Positions 36,381-47,002 of a stretch of DNA of 64,000 nt are shown here, in pieces. How positions within the stretch are numbered: position 1 is the first letter of the stretch; each line of letters starts with the position of its first letter. The stretch spans positions 15,922,501-15,986,500 of the forward strand of contig CM074858.1 of the NCBI GenBank assembly GCA_037501455.1, given 5' to 3'. The notes beneath the pieces were generated by a model. That model was given only the letters and a program-made list of their open reading frames with translations. It was not told where the DNA came from and did no database searches. A program made the translations under genes and the position numbers. Source of the stretch: Lantana camara (taxonomy: Eukaryota; Streptophyta; Magnoliopsida; Lamiales; Verbenaceae).

Positions 36381-37531
36381 GTTACTTTTATAATGTTATA
36401 TCAATTAAGAAACTATGCAATGATCTCTGAGATCATAAGTTAAGCCTAAAATAATTGCTAACATGCACGTTACATCAACAACGGTTCATGCATATCAATT
36501 GACTTCTTTATTATAATTTAACTATACTTCTCTCTCCCACTTGTTTTTACTTTTAATTTGTTAAAACTTACCGAAATTAATATGTTTTGGAGGATAATAT
36601 ATAATGATTTAGTGATTGACAAATATAGATTATATGGTGGGTTTTGCTAAGTGGCGCCGTGGCCGATGAAAGAAATGTCACGTGGGGAGTGTGCGAATTC
36701 TACAATGTTCAAACAGTTAGCACTATCTTATTTATTTTTATTTATTTTTTCGGAAAAAGTTAACTGTGTATAAATTATATTTGAAGTAATATATATTGCA
36801 CAGAAATAATTATTATTATTTACAAAGTTAAATTAAATTTATCTTCCTTAACTATAACCCATATGTATGAAAAATACAAATTTTGCTTACTATATTATTT
36901 GTGCAAAACTGCAAATATTGAATTTTTAAGTCACTCAGTTGATGTGAATGTATTTTAATTCTTTTTTTTTTCTCAATTAATAATACTTGAATTCTAATAC
37001 TTACTTATAATTCAACTTACCTAGTATCTAACAGCTAAATACATTGTTAAATGGTACTATGGTAGAGAGTTAATATAACAATATATAGGAACTCACTTTT
37101 TCAACCAGGATTTTTTTTAAAAATTATTATTATTTTCTCAATTATTTTTATGGATAGAAAATAATTATAATATTTTTTTTTTGACAATGTTGTTGTTAGG
37201 AAGGGTTCAAGAAATACAATATTGAAAGAATAATCAAATGAAATGAACAAATAAAATTGGTGTTTTCAACACAATTATCATCAACCCATCATCATAGAGT
37301 TTAGATTGTTTACTAAGGACCGGGGTAAAAGTTCCTAATTTTCTTCTTTGCTGTCATTTTATGATTTTAGGGGCTTATTTAGTAATTTTTATCAAGGTAA
37401 ATACGTAAAAGTAAAAACATTAAAATTTGCCAAATTTTGGAAAGTAAACACCAAAATAATATTTAATTTGAGTTAATTAACAAATTCATCGAAAATAAAT
37501 ATATATAATTAAGTAGTTAATGCTTTCTTAT
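36381..37531. other. AT-rich intergenic sequence, no gene seen
   Basis: Long A/T tracts, no coding region and no terminal repeats that I can recognise. Confidence 0.5.
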
Positions 37532-37532
37532 T

Positions 37533-38465
37533 AGGGGTGACAATATGGGTATAATAGTCATTTAACATTAGAATTAAGTAAAAGGGCTTGATCTATTAAT
37601 AAATCATTACCAAATCATAGTGAGCCTAACTTGGCCCATTTTTAAAGAAATATTTTTCTAACTTATGTAAGCCCAACCCAAAATTAAACCAACACAAAAT
37701 AATTAAATCCAAAACCAGCCCAAACCAATTGGGTTGGTTTGGAACCATGGGCTAAAAGGCACCGGATCTTCTACTCCATTTAGGTGTTTTATCTCATACT
37801 CCACGTATCGGATGAGTGATACGTGTAAGATTTTGTCAGATTTTCTAACACGTAGAATTATGGTATTATCGATAAAAGGGAAAACAAATCTTATAATATC
37901 TAATATTAAAAAAAAGTAAAATTTATATATCCAATAAATTAAAAAATAAAGTCCTACTTTTTTGAAATATGTTTTAATATTCAAAGTAAAAATATTAAAT
38001 TAGTGTCGTCTTTTTAAAATTTTTATTTTTAATTTATAAAATTTTTATTTTTAAGTTAAAAATATTAATACTATTTTATAATATTCAAAGTAAAAATATT
38101 AAATTGATATTCAAAGTTGTTATATTTAATATTAAATATATTTTATAATTTCCAAAGTTTGAAATATAGAATATATTTAATAATTAAAATTTAAAAATTT
38201 AATAACAATATTAAAGTTTTATTTTTAAGTTAAAAATATTATACAATATATTTAATATTAATATTTTTAACGTAAAAGAGAAAAATATTATACAACATAT
38301 TGAATATTATAAGATTTGTTTTTCCTTTTATTCATAATATCATATATGTGTTAAAAAATCTAATAAAATCTTACACATGTCATTCATCCGATATGTGGAG
38401 TATGAGATGAAGTACCTAAATGGAGTAGAAGATCCGATACCGGCTAAAACCCCTATTGCCACCCC
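37533..38465. mobile_element. Probable outer MITE with ggggtg termini, split by a second MITE
   Basis: Left end aggggtgacaatatgggt and right end cccctattgccacccc are imperfect inverted repeats (ggggtgrcaatakggg). Removing the inner MITE leaves about 240 bp containing gcccaaaccaattgggttggtttgg. I could not find a clean target duplication, so the outer boundary is provisional. Confidence 0.5.
37758..38441. mobile_element. Long-TIR MITE (684 bp) with 8-bp duplication
   Basis: The two ends are inverted copies over about 140 bp, sharing cggatcttctactccattta and catactccac. The flanks carry ggctaaaa on both sides (37750-37757, 38442-38449). The middle is AT-rich with no coding potential. The 8-bp duplication suggests hAT mobilisation, though the long TIRs would also suit a MULE. 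Confidence 0.88.
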
Positions 38466-39138
38466 AACTTTTAGCCTGAACCATGAACCTGTTAATTGAA
38501 CTCTGATACAATTTGTCTAATGTCATAATCAGTCTCAGAAAAATCTCCCTACTATACTCACTCTGACGCGTTAGTATCATTTGATCGAAATTAATCCGAA
38601 ATGTCAACTATAAAATAAAGTATATGAATTTTTTTGGCCACAACCCATTTATTTTGGGTTCAAAGGAAAAACAAACGTGTTTCAATATTATTTTTAAATA
38701 CGAAACCTTAATATAAAATAGTATAAGGCATGTTTCCGTAAGTAGAATCCTGAATAAATATTCATATAATTAACGCACTTCGTTCAACAAATATTTTATA
38801 ACAAGAAATATTATAGGAAGAAACAATTAAAATGTTTACATTTACAGAAAACAATATAACCTAAACAAGTTATTAATTAACTTGAGGGGCGAGTGTTTTA
38901 TATTTGTTGTGTGTGGTTGGTGGAAAATTTATATAGAGTGTCTAATCAAATGACAAACGTAATACACTTTTTCTTAATCGAGTTAGCCGAGTTTGAACTA
39001 GAATTTTCAGTAGAGTTTAAGGTATGTTTGAAGATTTTCCTATTCTACTTTGTAAGTTTAAATCTTCATATATAAACTAAACAAGTTATTAATGTGTGTT
39101 TAAAATCATCTAAAAAAAGGAAATAAGCAAAAAAACTC
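38466..39138. other. Intergenic sequence upstream of the STS14-like pseudogene
   Basis: AT-rich. No ORF I can support. Confidence 0.5.
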
Positions 39139-39139
39139 G

Positions 39140-39149
39140 TATATAAATG
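39140..39149 (+). promoter_or_regulatory. TATA box of the STS14-like pseudogene
   Basis: tatataaatg lies about 90 bp before the ATG, a normal distance for a short plant leader. Confidence 0.6.
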
Positions 39150-39347
39150 ATCCCTCACACGCTCTCGCACTTGAGCAATGAGCACATAGTTTATTTCATC
39201 ATCAAGGGCAAAAAGAAAGAAGAAAATTCTGAGAATGCTGAAACTCTTGTCAGCGTTTACTGCACTACTACTGAGTGCATGCCAATGTTCAGCTCATCAG
39301 GCACCGCTGTCCGCCGAGGCGAAGGAGTACCTTGAACCATGGTTCGC

Positions 39348-40536
39348 CGGAACGGTCGCGGGGAACGGAACGGAGGTCACCGTTCCAGTTCCGTTGCAAT
39401 GACGCGGAACGGTCGAGGCAAAAACGCGGCCACTTACCAAAAAGATGTATAAAATCCAAAAAAATTGTTTTAAAACTCATTTTAATTTGTAATTTATTAG
39501 AATCAATTAGTATTATATTTAGATTTGTTATATTTACTCAAATAAGAGATTGCACATATTCTTATAATGACTACCGAACCATACAATAAACATAGTTGTG
39601 TCAATGTTTACTACAAAAGAAAAGTTGTTCAACATACTACACCATGAATGTTGAAATAGATATATAATAATACATTATTTATTAATAATAAGTGGAATGA
39701 CGAGGGGGTAGAACATTGAAATTGTCTCTCTCTCTTCTGAGGAGTTTCGAAGTTAACGCTGCATATATTCCCTTATATTAGGATAAGATGGTTGTGCGTA
39801 CGGAATGTGATCACCACCATGACCATAATATCCAAATCCTCGGTACTCTATGCTGCTACCACTACTGCCTGAAGATCCATGTGGCATCCCAAAAGATCCA
39901 TACGATGACCTCCCATATCCCCCACTAAATGATAATGGTTCCAAATATCGATTGTAGTAGGAGAACCCTTGATCAAAGTTACGATGTGTTCTATCATCTA
40001 TATCGTACGTGGGATGAATAATTATAATGGAGTCCACTTGAACCTCCATGACTTCCACTCACACGTGCAATATGTTGTTTCAATCTTGTGATTCCTCCGG
40101 TAATAACTTTATTGCAAAATTTACATTTTACATTCTTACGACCTTCACCGATAGGTTCACAAAACTCCCAACCGATATCACGTTTCGGAGGCACCTAATT
40201 GTTAATAATATCATGTACGCAACATCATTAACTAATATAAAAAAAAAAAAAAAATCAAATAAAATTATATGGTGGAATTAGTAAAAGATATGTATTCAAA
40301 TTAAAATTAAAATGGTAGAATTTAGTATAGACATCGGCTAACATCAAAGAATATGGTGGAATTAGTAAAAAAAAAAAGGTTTCTTCTCTTTTTTTCCGTT
40401 CCGTTCCGTTCCGTGGCGTTATAACGCAATGGAACGCCGTTCCAAAGCACACATAACGGCGTTCCAGGTGAGTTCACGTTCCATACCGGAACAATGGAAC
40501 GGAGGCTTCCGTTCCCGTTCCGGAACAGCCGTTCCG
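39348..40536 (-). mobile_element. Deleted hAT element inside the STS14-like pseudogene
   Basis: Ends cggaacgg and ccgttccg form short inverted repeats. Both subterminal zones (39348-39420 and 40390-40536) are packed with gaacgg/ccgttcc hexamers in both orientations, typical of hAT subterminal binding sites. Inside are a zinc-finger BED segment and a C-terminal tail with the middle missing. No clear 8-bp target duplication is seen, so the flank was probably altered after insertion. Confidence 0.75.
39753..40194 (-). pseudogene. hAT transposase remnant: BED zinc finger plus C-terminal tail
   Basis: From 40194 the minus strand reads MPPKRDIGWEFCEPIGEG and VKCKFCNKVITGGITRLKQH, a canonical BED finger (C-x2-C, then H with a following partner region) as found at the N-terminus of plant hAT transposases. 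Around 40055 the frame passes into a Gly/Ser/Tyr-rich tail ending at 39753 (YAQPSYPNIREYMQR), like the low-complexity end of such proteins. The catalytic RNase H-like core and dimerisation domain are gone. This is an internal deletion derivative unable to transpose by itself. Confidence 0.75.
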
Positions 40537-40942
40537 CCCGTGGGCGTGAGCCCTCTCCGGTGGAGCGACGCTAGCCAAATCTGCCGATTTAACGGTTAGA
40601 CTTCAGAGGGACAAACGAAACTGCAATTGGGCAGACCTGAGAGACAGCCCATTCGGAAGCAACCAGTTCAGTGACTCGGCGGAGGAGTACTACGGGGCCA
40701 GCGGTTGCGCGTCGTTGCCACGCACGGCGGTGGATACTTGGGTGGCGGGTAAGAAGTTGTACATCTATGAGAAGAATACCTGCGAGGCGGGGTACAGCTA
40801 TTGTGATCAGTACACTCAGGTGGTGTAGAAGAAGTCGGAGGAATTGGGGTGCGCGCAGGCTTTGTCCCCCCAGCAGCAGTCTGTATTGGCCATCTGTTTT
40901 TATAACCCGCCGGGAAATCTTGCTGGAGAGAAACCTTACTAG

Positions 40943-41964
40943 AATGTAATGGAGATCATTACCATCATTCTTCCAGCTTCATCATGTTTTGTTGGAATTT
41001 GGAATTTGAAATGAAGTACTTTGTGGATAGATTAATTATCCTCGGAGGCTTGCGTTTTGGACTTTTGGTGGGACTCCGTAAAATAGAATCTATAAAATAA
41101 TAATAAATAATTTGAAAATAATAAATATTGAAATTTTATGATACTTTATATTCTATATAATATAATAAGATACTTTGTATTAAGTACGAATTAGATATTG
41201 ATAAGTATAGATATTGACTTTATTACTGAATAATTATTTAAAATTTTAAAATAAAGCTAATACCTGAAGTTAAACTCATAGTTACAAATATTAATGGAAT
41301 GAAATGAAGTCATAGATCATGTGTTGATACAAATGTATTTGGTGGTTTTGTAACTTTATTTGGCTATTACGGTTAGAACTTAGAAAGCGTTAGTTATGCA
41401 ATATTATTTTGTGGGAGCTAATCTCCACTATATTTTTTAGTTATAATTAGTAACGCTTTCTTACTTAATTACGAGGCTTATGACATGCCATAAATATATA
41501 ACAATGAATAGTCATAATTCTTCTTTTATAAATAAAAAATTCCAGACATCATAAGGAGAGACAACAAAGTGGTGAATTTAGGCAAGTGTCAGAGAATTTA
41601 GATGGATTTTGGGTTTAATATTGAAAAACACACTTTAGTATGAAAAACATCTTTCTAAATATGAAATATACTTTTTTTTTTCTTCTTTCTGAAGTATCGA
41701 TCAGATACCACTCTCTCATAAGAATCTGATTAGTAGTCGAAGTAAAATTTTCTTTTAATAGTTGTGTGTAAAGTGATGAAAATATCTTGATCATTTTATT
41801 TTAGAAAATGAGCTTCATCGTACCCAGCGCTCTGGTTAGTGGGGCAAATATTTTTTCAAGGTAAATTAATTTTGTGACTTACTCAGTTGTAATTTAAATG
41901 ATAAAATTTATTAATTTATCTTATCTATAATCGTTTTAATATTTATTATGAATGTGAATTTGTT
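40943..41964. other. 3' flank of the pseudogene and intergenic sequence
   Basis: The first ~150 bp may be the old 3' UTR. The rest is AT-rich with no gene. Confidence 0.5.
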
Positions 41965-42845
41965 TATTACTATATTTATATCGTATTGTGATAAAAATTG
42001 GTGTTGGACACCGTATTCAACACTTCTCCCATAGAAAATTTAAGAGAAATTCGTGCTATCATATTTGTATCTTGTTATATCTATATCATTATTTTTATAT
42101 CTATACATGGATCATATAGACAGTTGCCTAAATGCGTCCATCATATTCAAATACGAGCAAAAACTTAAAATCACGAGTACTATAGTGTACGTAATAGTGA
42201 AAAAGATATGGAGTGCCACTAGAGAGAAAGATGGAGTCAAGCTGCTTTCATCATTTGATAGATATTGTTGGGCGACTGTTTATCAAGATTGGGATATCAA
42301 GCATAATTATGACGATCAATAACGTAACTAAAAACCAAGTGATTAGGACCCTTATCTGATGAAGCAACTGATGAGGAATATCGGATTGTAAGTGCCAAAG
42401 TAGGTCAAGATTTTCACATGCATAATCAATCGTTGACATGCATCGTGCATGGATATCTGCCTCTACATGGACTGTTTCGTCGTTTGTGACTTTATGTAGT
42501 TTGAATTTTACGAATCCAGAGCACATACGACTAATGCACGTGAATGATTTGGGTTAGATAAAGTCGTTTTGTTCGGTCCTTAACACAAGGGTTTGGGGGG
42601 GTTTTCTATATTTGAATTGATTAAGTTGGTCAAAAGTTTAGCAAATTAAAATTTAGGACTTTTTTTTTAAAAATTCAATGCTTTTACTCTAACTTTGCAA
42701 GGCTTTTTATTTCTGCCTGTATTTAACAAAAAAAATATATAAGTAATTACACGTAACCTTTATCACGCACTGGACTAGATTATGAGATTCCGTAGATCTA
42801 AAACCTAGGCAAGCCCATCGATTACAGGCATTATGCCCAATCTTT
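41965..42845 (+). repeat. Dispersed duplication, copy 2
   Basis: Counterpart of 15905-17310, same orientation, shorter by two internal stretches. Similarity stops at gcccaat, where the MULE fragment begins. Confidence 0.8.
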
Positions 42846-43889
42846 CTCACTATCAAGTAACCCATCCGAGTCAGATAGATCATCAGAGTCAATATCCTCA
42901 CTTGAAGAACTTGAATGTACAATTTTAACTGTGTTATCATCAAATGTTTCATCATCATTCTCATCACTACCATTAATGTCACTATCTATATGATAATCAC
43001 TATCATCAAATTCACTTCCCTCATCCACTTCAACATCACTGTCACTCATGTCATTAATACCCCAATCCGTCCCAAAATCAACAACCATGGCATCTAATTC
43101 ATCCATAGAAGGATCAAGTATTTCATTCAACTCACCAGTCACTTGTGCAGATTTCATACCATGCAAATCATCAGTCAAGATATCGTTCAAACCCTCAGTC
43201 ACATCATTCACTTCTTCAAGTTCAATAGCATACACATTATCAGTGATCACATCATTCACATGCTCAGTGACTTCTTCAGGTTCAATGGCAGGCAAGTTTT
43301 CAGTCAACACATCATTCAAAGGCACTTGTTCACTTTCTAAAAGAACATTTCCAACAACATTCCTAATTTCAGCCAACAAATCATCCAATTTCTCATGCAC
43401 TTGTTCACTTTATAAAGCATTTATTTTATCAAACACATCAATCAATTTAGGGTCATTTTTCAATTCTTCTTCAGTGTCATTGTCCTGTAAAAGCTCATCA
43501 ACTAATCCCTCCATATCCAAATCTTTCTTAACTTGTAAATTAACCATTTCATTCTCATTCGCCACAACAACATAAACTTTCAATTCACCACCCCAAGTTG
43601 TCAACATTGAACTGATGTCAGTTTGATACAGTATTTTACCTAAATTTCTTGAAAGGGTCAATTCTATACACTCTCATTTTGGTTCTTAACCCCAACAACC
43701 TAATAAACATATGCATACTACTCACTGTCAAGAATATTTCCTTAATCCCTCTGACCACTGAAACATATGCATACTACTCACTGGGACCACAAATCGCAAT
43801 AAAATACACACACAAAGCACCGAATCAATAGAAAAATAGGAAAGAGAAACTTACGCTCAAAATTCGATGGCAAGGAGCCTTTACCCATT
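42831..43889 (-). pseudogene. MULE transposase N-terminal fragment with acidic internal repeats
   Basis: A small first exon may start at 43889 (MGKGSLPSNFE, then a GTAAGT donor). The main segment runs from 43661 through a stop near 43410 to 42831. It begins with a region like the N-terminal part of plant MULE proteins, then a long acidic stretch. Three related modules of about 25 residues (LNDVLTENLPAIEPEEV, VNDVITDNVYAIELEEV, LNDILTDDLHGMKSAQV) lie at about 43140-43340. A Ser/Asp/Glu-rich tract follows (SDSDVEVDEGSEFDDSD). The catalytic domain is absent. Assignment rests on the TIR and general layout rather than a catalytic motif. Confidence 0.45.
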
Positions 43890-44275
43890 GTGCGCACCAC
43901 CTTCACGCCACCAAAAGGAGCAGTCTTTACCAACCTTCAAGCTAACATTCAACTGGAGCAACAAATGATGGAAGATTGCATTCGTAATTTGTGCAGAATT
44001 TGGGGCAATTTCATTGAGGAAGAAAAAATCGGTTTGGACGAAACCCTAAAAAAAATTTGGGAATATTTTGAATGAAATTGAAGCCAGCTCTTCCCAACTA
44101 TAACTCAGAGATAACGGCCACATGCGTTTCACGTGCATTTTCCATCCATTATTTAACGGTGGGACTAAAATTGTCACAAATTGAAACCAACGGGACCAAA
44201 ATTGTCAAATTCTGAAACAATGGGACCAAAATTACAAATGGTCCAATCCTATGGGACCAAAAATGTAATTTGCTC
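42846..44275 (-). mobile_element. Truncated MULE (Mutator-like) element
   Basis: The right end (about 44100-44275) reads in reverse complement gagcaaattacatttttggt and then repeats tttggtccc several times, a familiar plant MULE terminal inverted repeat. The left end has no TIR; the element stops abruptly inside its coding region where the dispersed duplication ends. A possible 9-bp duplication ttgaattta (44276-44284) has no partner. Confidence 0.6.
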
Positions 44276-44284
44276 TTGAATTTA

Positions 44285-44526
44285 ATTTATGTCATGATAT
44301 TGTTTTGAGCTTGGAGCCATTATTGGATGTATGCATGATATTATTGCTTTCGCACTGCATTTTGGAGTTTGTGATTAATTGGTACAGGTTTAGATTCCAC
44401 CTAGCCAGTATCATTTTATTTGTCATCCGTTCGCTATGAGTCCGGTTCAGGTATGGACTACCCATTCCATACGTGGACTAGACTTATGGTGCGGGGGATG
44501 TGGTGTCTATCGTCACGGGTGCTACA
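44285..44526 (+). repeat. Orphan 3' end of a Tekay-like LTR
   Basis: gtgcgggggatgtggtgtct...cacgggtgctaca resembles the sense end of the minus element's LTRs and the end of the LTR at 46787. No primer site follows; it is joined directly to LTR interior sequence. It looks like a leftover from an earlier insertion or from unequal recombination. Confidence 0.6.
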
Positions 44527-46787
44527 TCTAGCATCTTCAAACTTCATCCAATCTAAGAGGTAAGCCTATATTTGTGATCTCCATTTCTTTGTGGTCATTT
44601 TAAGCTATGGATTGCTTATTTTCTTAGAGTTTTGAGCATGTTTTAGACCATGACATGAATAGTTGGGGTTTTGTATTAATTCTTGATCTTATGCAATTCT
44701 TTGAGTTTCGGATTGTTTGAAGCATGATTATGTATCACTTTAGCTTCCTTATTGCATTTATGAACTTAGTTTTTATGGTAGTTGGGTATTTATTGATCCA
44801 CCATTAATGAAGCTAGGTTCTCATGAGGTTAAAGATGCATCCTTGATCATTCTTTTCCCTTCATTTTCTTAATTGCTTGAGTATACATGATTGTATAATG
44901 ATACCCTGCCTTTATGATCATTTTTGTGCCTTGGATTATTGCATTTCCTTGCCCTTTCATGGCTTCTTGAACAGGGGTGTGGTGTGTGTATGTTTTGGTT
45001 CGTTGGAGGAGAAGAAAAAAGAGAACAGCGGACGAGATCTGCCAGGGGTAACGCCCGTTACCCCGTTTTCACTTTAGGGAGGTAACCTTTCCAAGGGTTT
45101 GGATGTCTACCTGGGGTAATGGGTTGCTCTTGCTCTTGGTAACCCCCGTTACCACTTGGGGTTGAAGTCCCTACCTCCATTAACGGACGTTCCTTCTTTT
45201 GGTCTTGGAGGGGGTAACGGGCTTGATCTCGTTTTTGTGTGTTATATGTTGGTTAAGTATTATCCTTTTATGCCTTAATCTAGTTTTAATTATGCTAATG
45301 ACCCATTTTATGAATTGATTGTTACGTGTACGTGCAATTTGATTAAGTGTTATAAACGTGACTTGAATTGGAAATTGTTCGAACATATGATTAAGAATGA
45401 ATACGGTTCTTCCGTATATTGGATGAATTGATCGTTTATGTGCCTATGTGACATTAATTGTGCACATGAACATCTCTATAACATATTAATGTCTCATATG
45501 CATCTCATTTCATGTTTATCACTTTGTCGTGCGTCGGATATGGCCATTTTGAGTCTCACTTCACTTCTTTTGCACAAATTTGGGTCCAGTCGGAGACGAA
45601 GGCGGTCCTTGAGGCTCTTGTGCCATCTCTTTTGCTTTTACAAGGTGGGTTTCTCTACTATTAGCTAAATTAACCTGATATATACCTAATGTGTAAAGTT
45701 TGAGCCAACTTATTATATTTATATATCGAGTCTTTTTAGAGTAAATGATTTCAAATGTAAAGCCTTTTTCTAAACGAACCCCTACCTAATGATTTTGGTG
45801 AGTTCAATAAATGCACTGAATGGGGGCCTTGGGACTTAGTATGCTTACGGATCCGGGGAAGCTTAGGCTGACGGTGACCCCCGTATATTAGTTCTACCAA
45901 AACTACGGCGATACCGACCCTCGCTAGGAGATTAGCGAGGAATGGGAACCGGGCTTTTGGGGATTCATGTACCCCACTAGTCGTAATGATTAGGTGGCAG
46001 GGCCTTGCAAACCTGTCCACCACCTGGAGGAAAAAGGTGTATATGAACTATTATAAATGATCGAATGGATGTGCACAAAAGATTATGTGTGTGATAACCT
46101 AATGAAAATATTAATTATTACACAAGGTGAAGGTTGGAGACTTAGCCCTCTCGTCGGGCTCGTGATTAACCTAAAGAATGAATGAATAAGATGTTATAAT
46201 CCCGTTGATGCTTTTCTTTATTTTACCTACTTGGGGAATTATATTAAAAACCTCATACGGGATTATGAATTGCATGTATGTATTTAAATTCAACGATATT
46301 TACATATTATACCTAGTCACCAGTCTCCTTTAGACTGGTGTTGTTTTCAGTTGTTTTGTGTAGGTTTTGGGAGTACTAGGTGGGAATCCGAGTCGGGTGT
46401 GTGTCTTGTATTCTAGTCTAGCACTTTCTCTTGGTTACACACATACACTCATAATATTTTTGTATTATGATTATGATTATGACTATTGGAGCATATCATT
46501 TTGTATGTAGGCCGTGAGGGCTGTTGAATACTTGGATACTTGTATATATTTTTAGAGCCTGAAAGCTCGTTGTACATGTTATATGATATGAAATGCTTCC
46601 GCTTTATTATTTTACTCTGATTTTCTTTATCTCTCGTCTTGAATGGTTTAAGGGTTAGCTCCCGCCTAGCATAGCGAGTGTGTTGTGTCCCCGTTCGCCT
46701 TGACTTGGCACGTGTATGGACTTTCCATTTCATATACGGGTCGGGTCTCGGTACGGGGGATGTGGCGTCTCGCACTCGGGCGCTATA
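44527..46787 (+). repeat. 5' LTR of the plus Tekay-like element, 5'-truncated
   Basis: It includes a donor-like AAGAG/GTAAGC at 44560, matching the GTGAGT donor in the minus element's LTRs, and the palindromes at 45045 and 45137. It ends gcgctata at 46787. Confidence 0.75.
45045..45154. promoter_or_regulatory. Palindrome pair GGGGTAACG-CC-CGTTACCCC and relatives
   Basis: A perfect 20-bp inverted repeat at 45045-45064 and TGGTAAC-CCCC-GTTACCA at 45137-45154. Decayed relatives (ggtaatgggt, taacggacgtt, gggggtaacggg) lie between and after, to about 45225. Confidence 0.65.
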
Positions 46788-46795
46788 TCCTTAAG

Positions 46796-46807
46796 TGGTA
46801 TCAGAGA
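46796..46807 (+). promoter_or_regulatory. Primer binding site (initiator tRNA-Met)
   Basis: tggtatcagaga, 8 bp after the LTR end; one mismatch at the last base. Confidence 0.85.
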
Positions 46808-47002
46808 CTAAGGTTATAAAACCCGAGCTCTCGTGTCTTGTCGAGTCAGTTTATATCATACGACTTTAGGAACTACTTTTCAATGTGTCTCTTATGCACT
46901 TCTTATGTGCTTATGTGCTTTAATTCTTGATTTTTGATTGAATTAATTGCACTCTCATGCATGAACTTAAAATAGGACGCATTTCAGTGTTTCTTTGATA
47001 GA

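Larger units (their letters stand above)
39235..40942 (+). pseudogene. STS14-like PR-1/CAP-family gene, interrupted by a hAT element
   Basis: ATG 39235 opens a typical signal peptide (MLKLLSAFTALLLSACQCSA) followed by a mature start ending EAKEYLEP. Coding sequence resumes at about 40538 with VGVSPLRWSDAS, then a one-base frameshift near 40578-40585, then NCNWADLRDSPFGSNQ, TAVDTWVAGKKLYIYE, a CAP-type YTQVV block, and CFYNPPGNLAGEKPY before TAG at 40940-40942. The closing block matches pistil STS14-type proteins more than classical PR-1. CAP proteins are secreted sterol-binding proteins of defence or pistil. Three breaks are visible: the 1.2-kb insertion, the frameshift, and TAG at 40826-40828 where the family has Trp. 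Confidence 0.85.

Noticed and set aside
39289..39480. Independent genes at the start of the hAT element (ORFs on both strands)
   Set aside because: They read through gaacgg subterminal repeats and the STS14-like exon in the wrong frame.
40671..40949. Arg-rich 92-codon ORF
   Set aside because: Out-of-frame shadow of the STS14-like exon, which has the CAP motifs.
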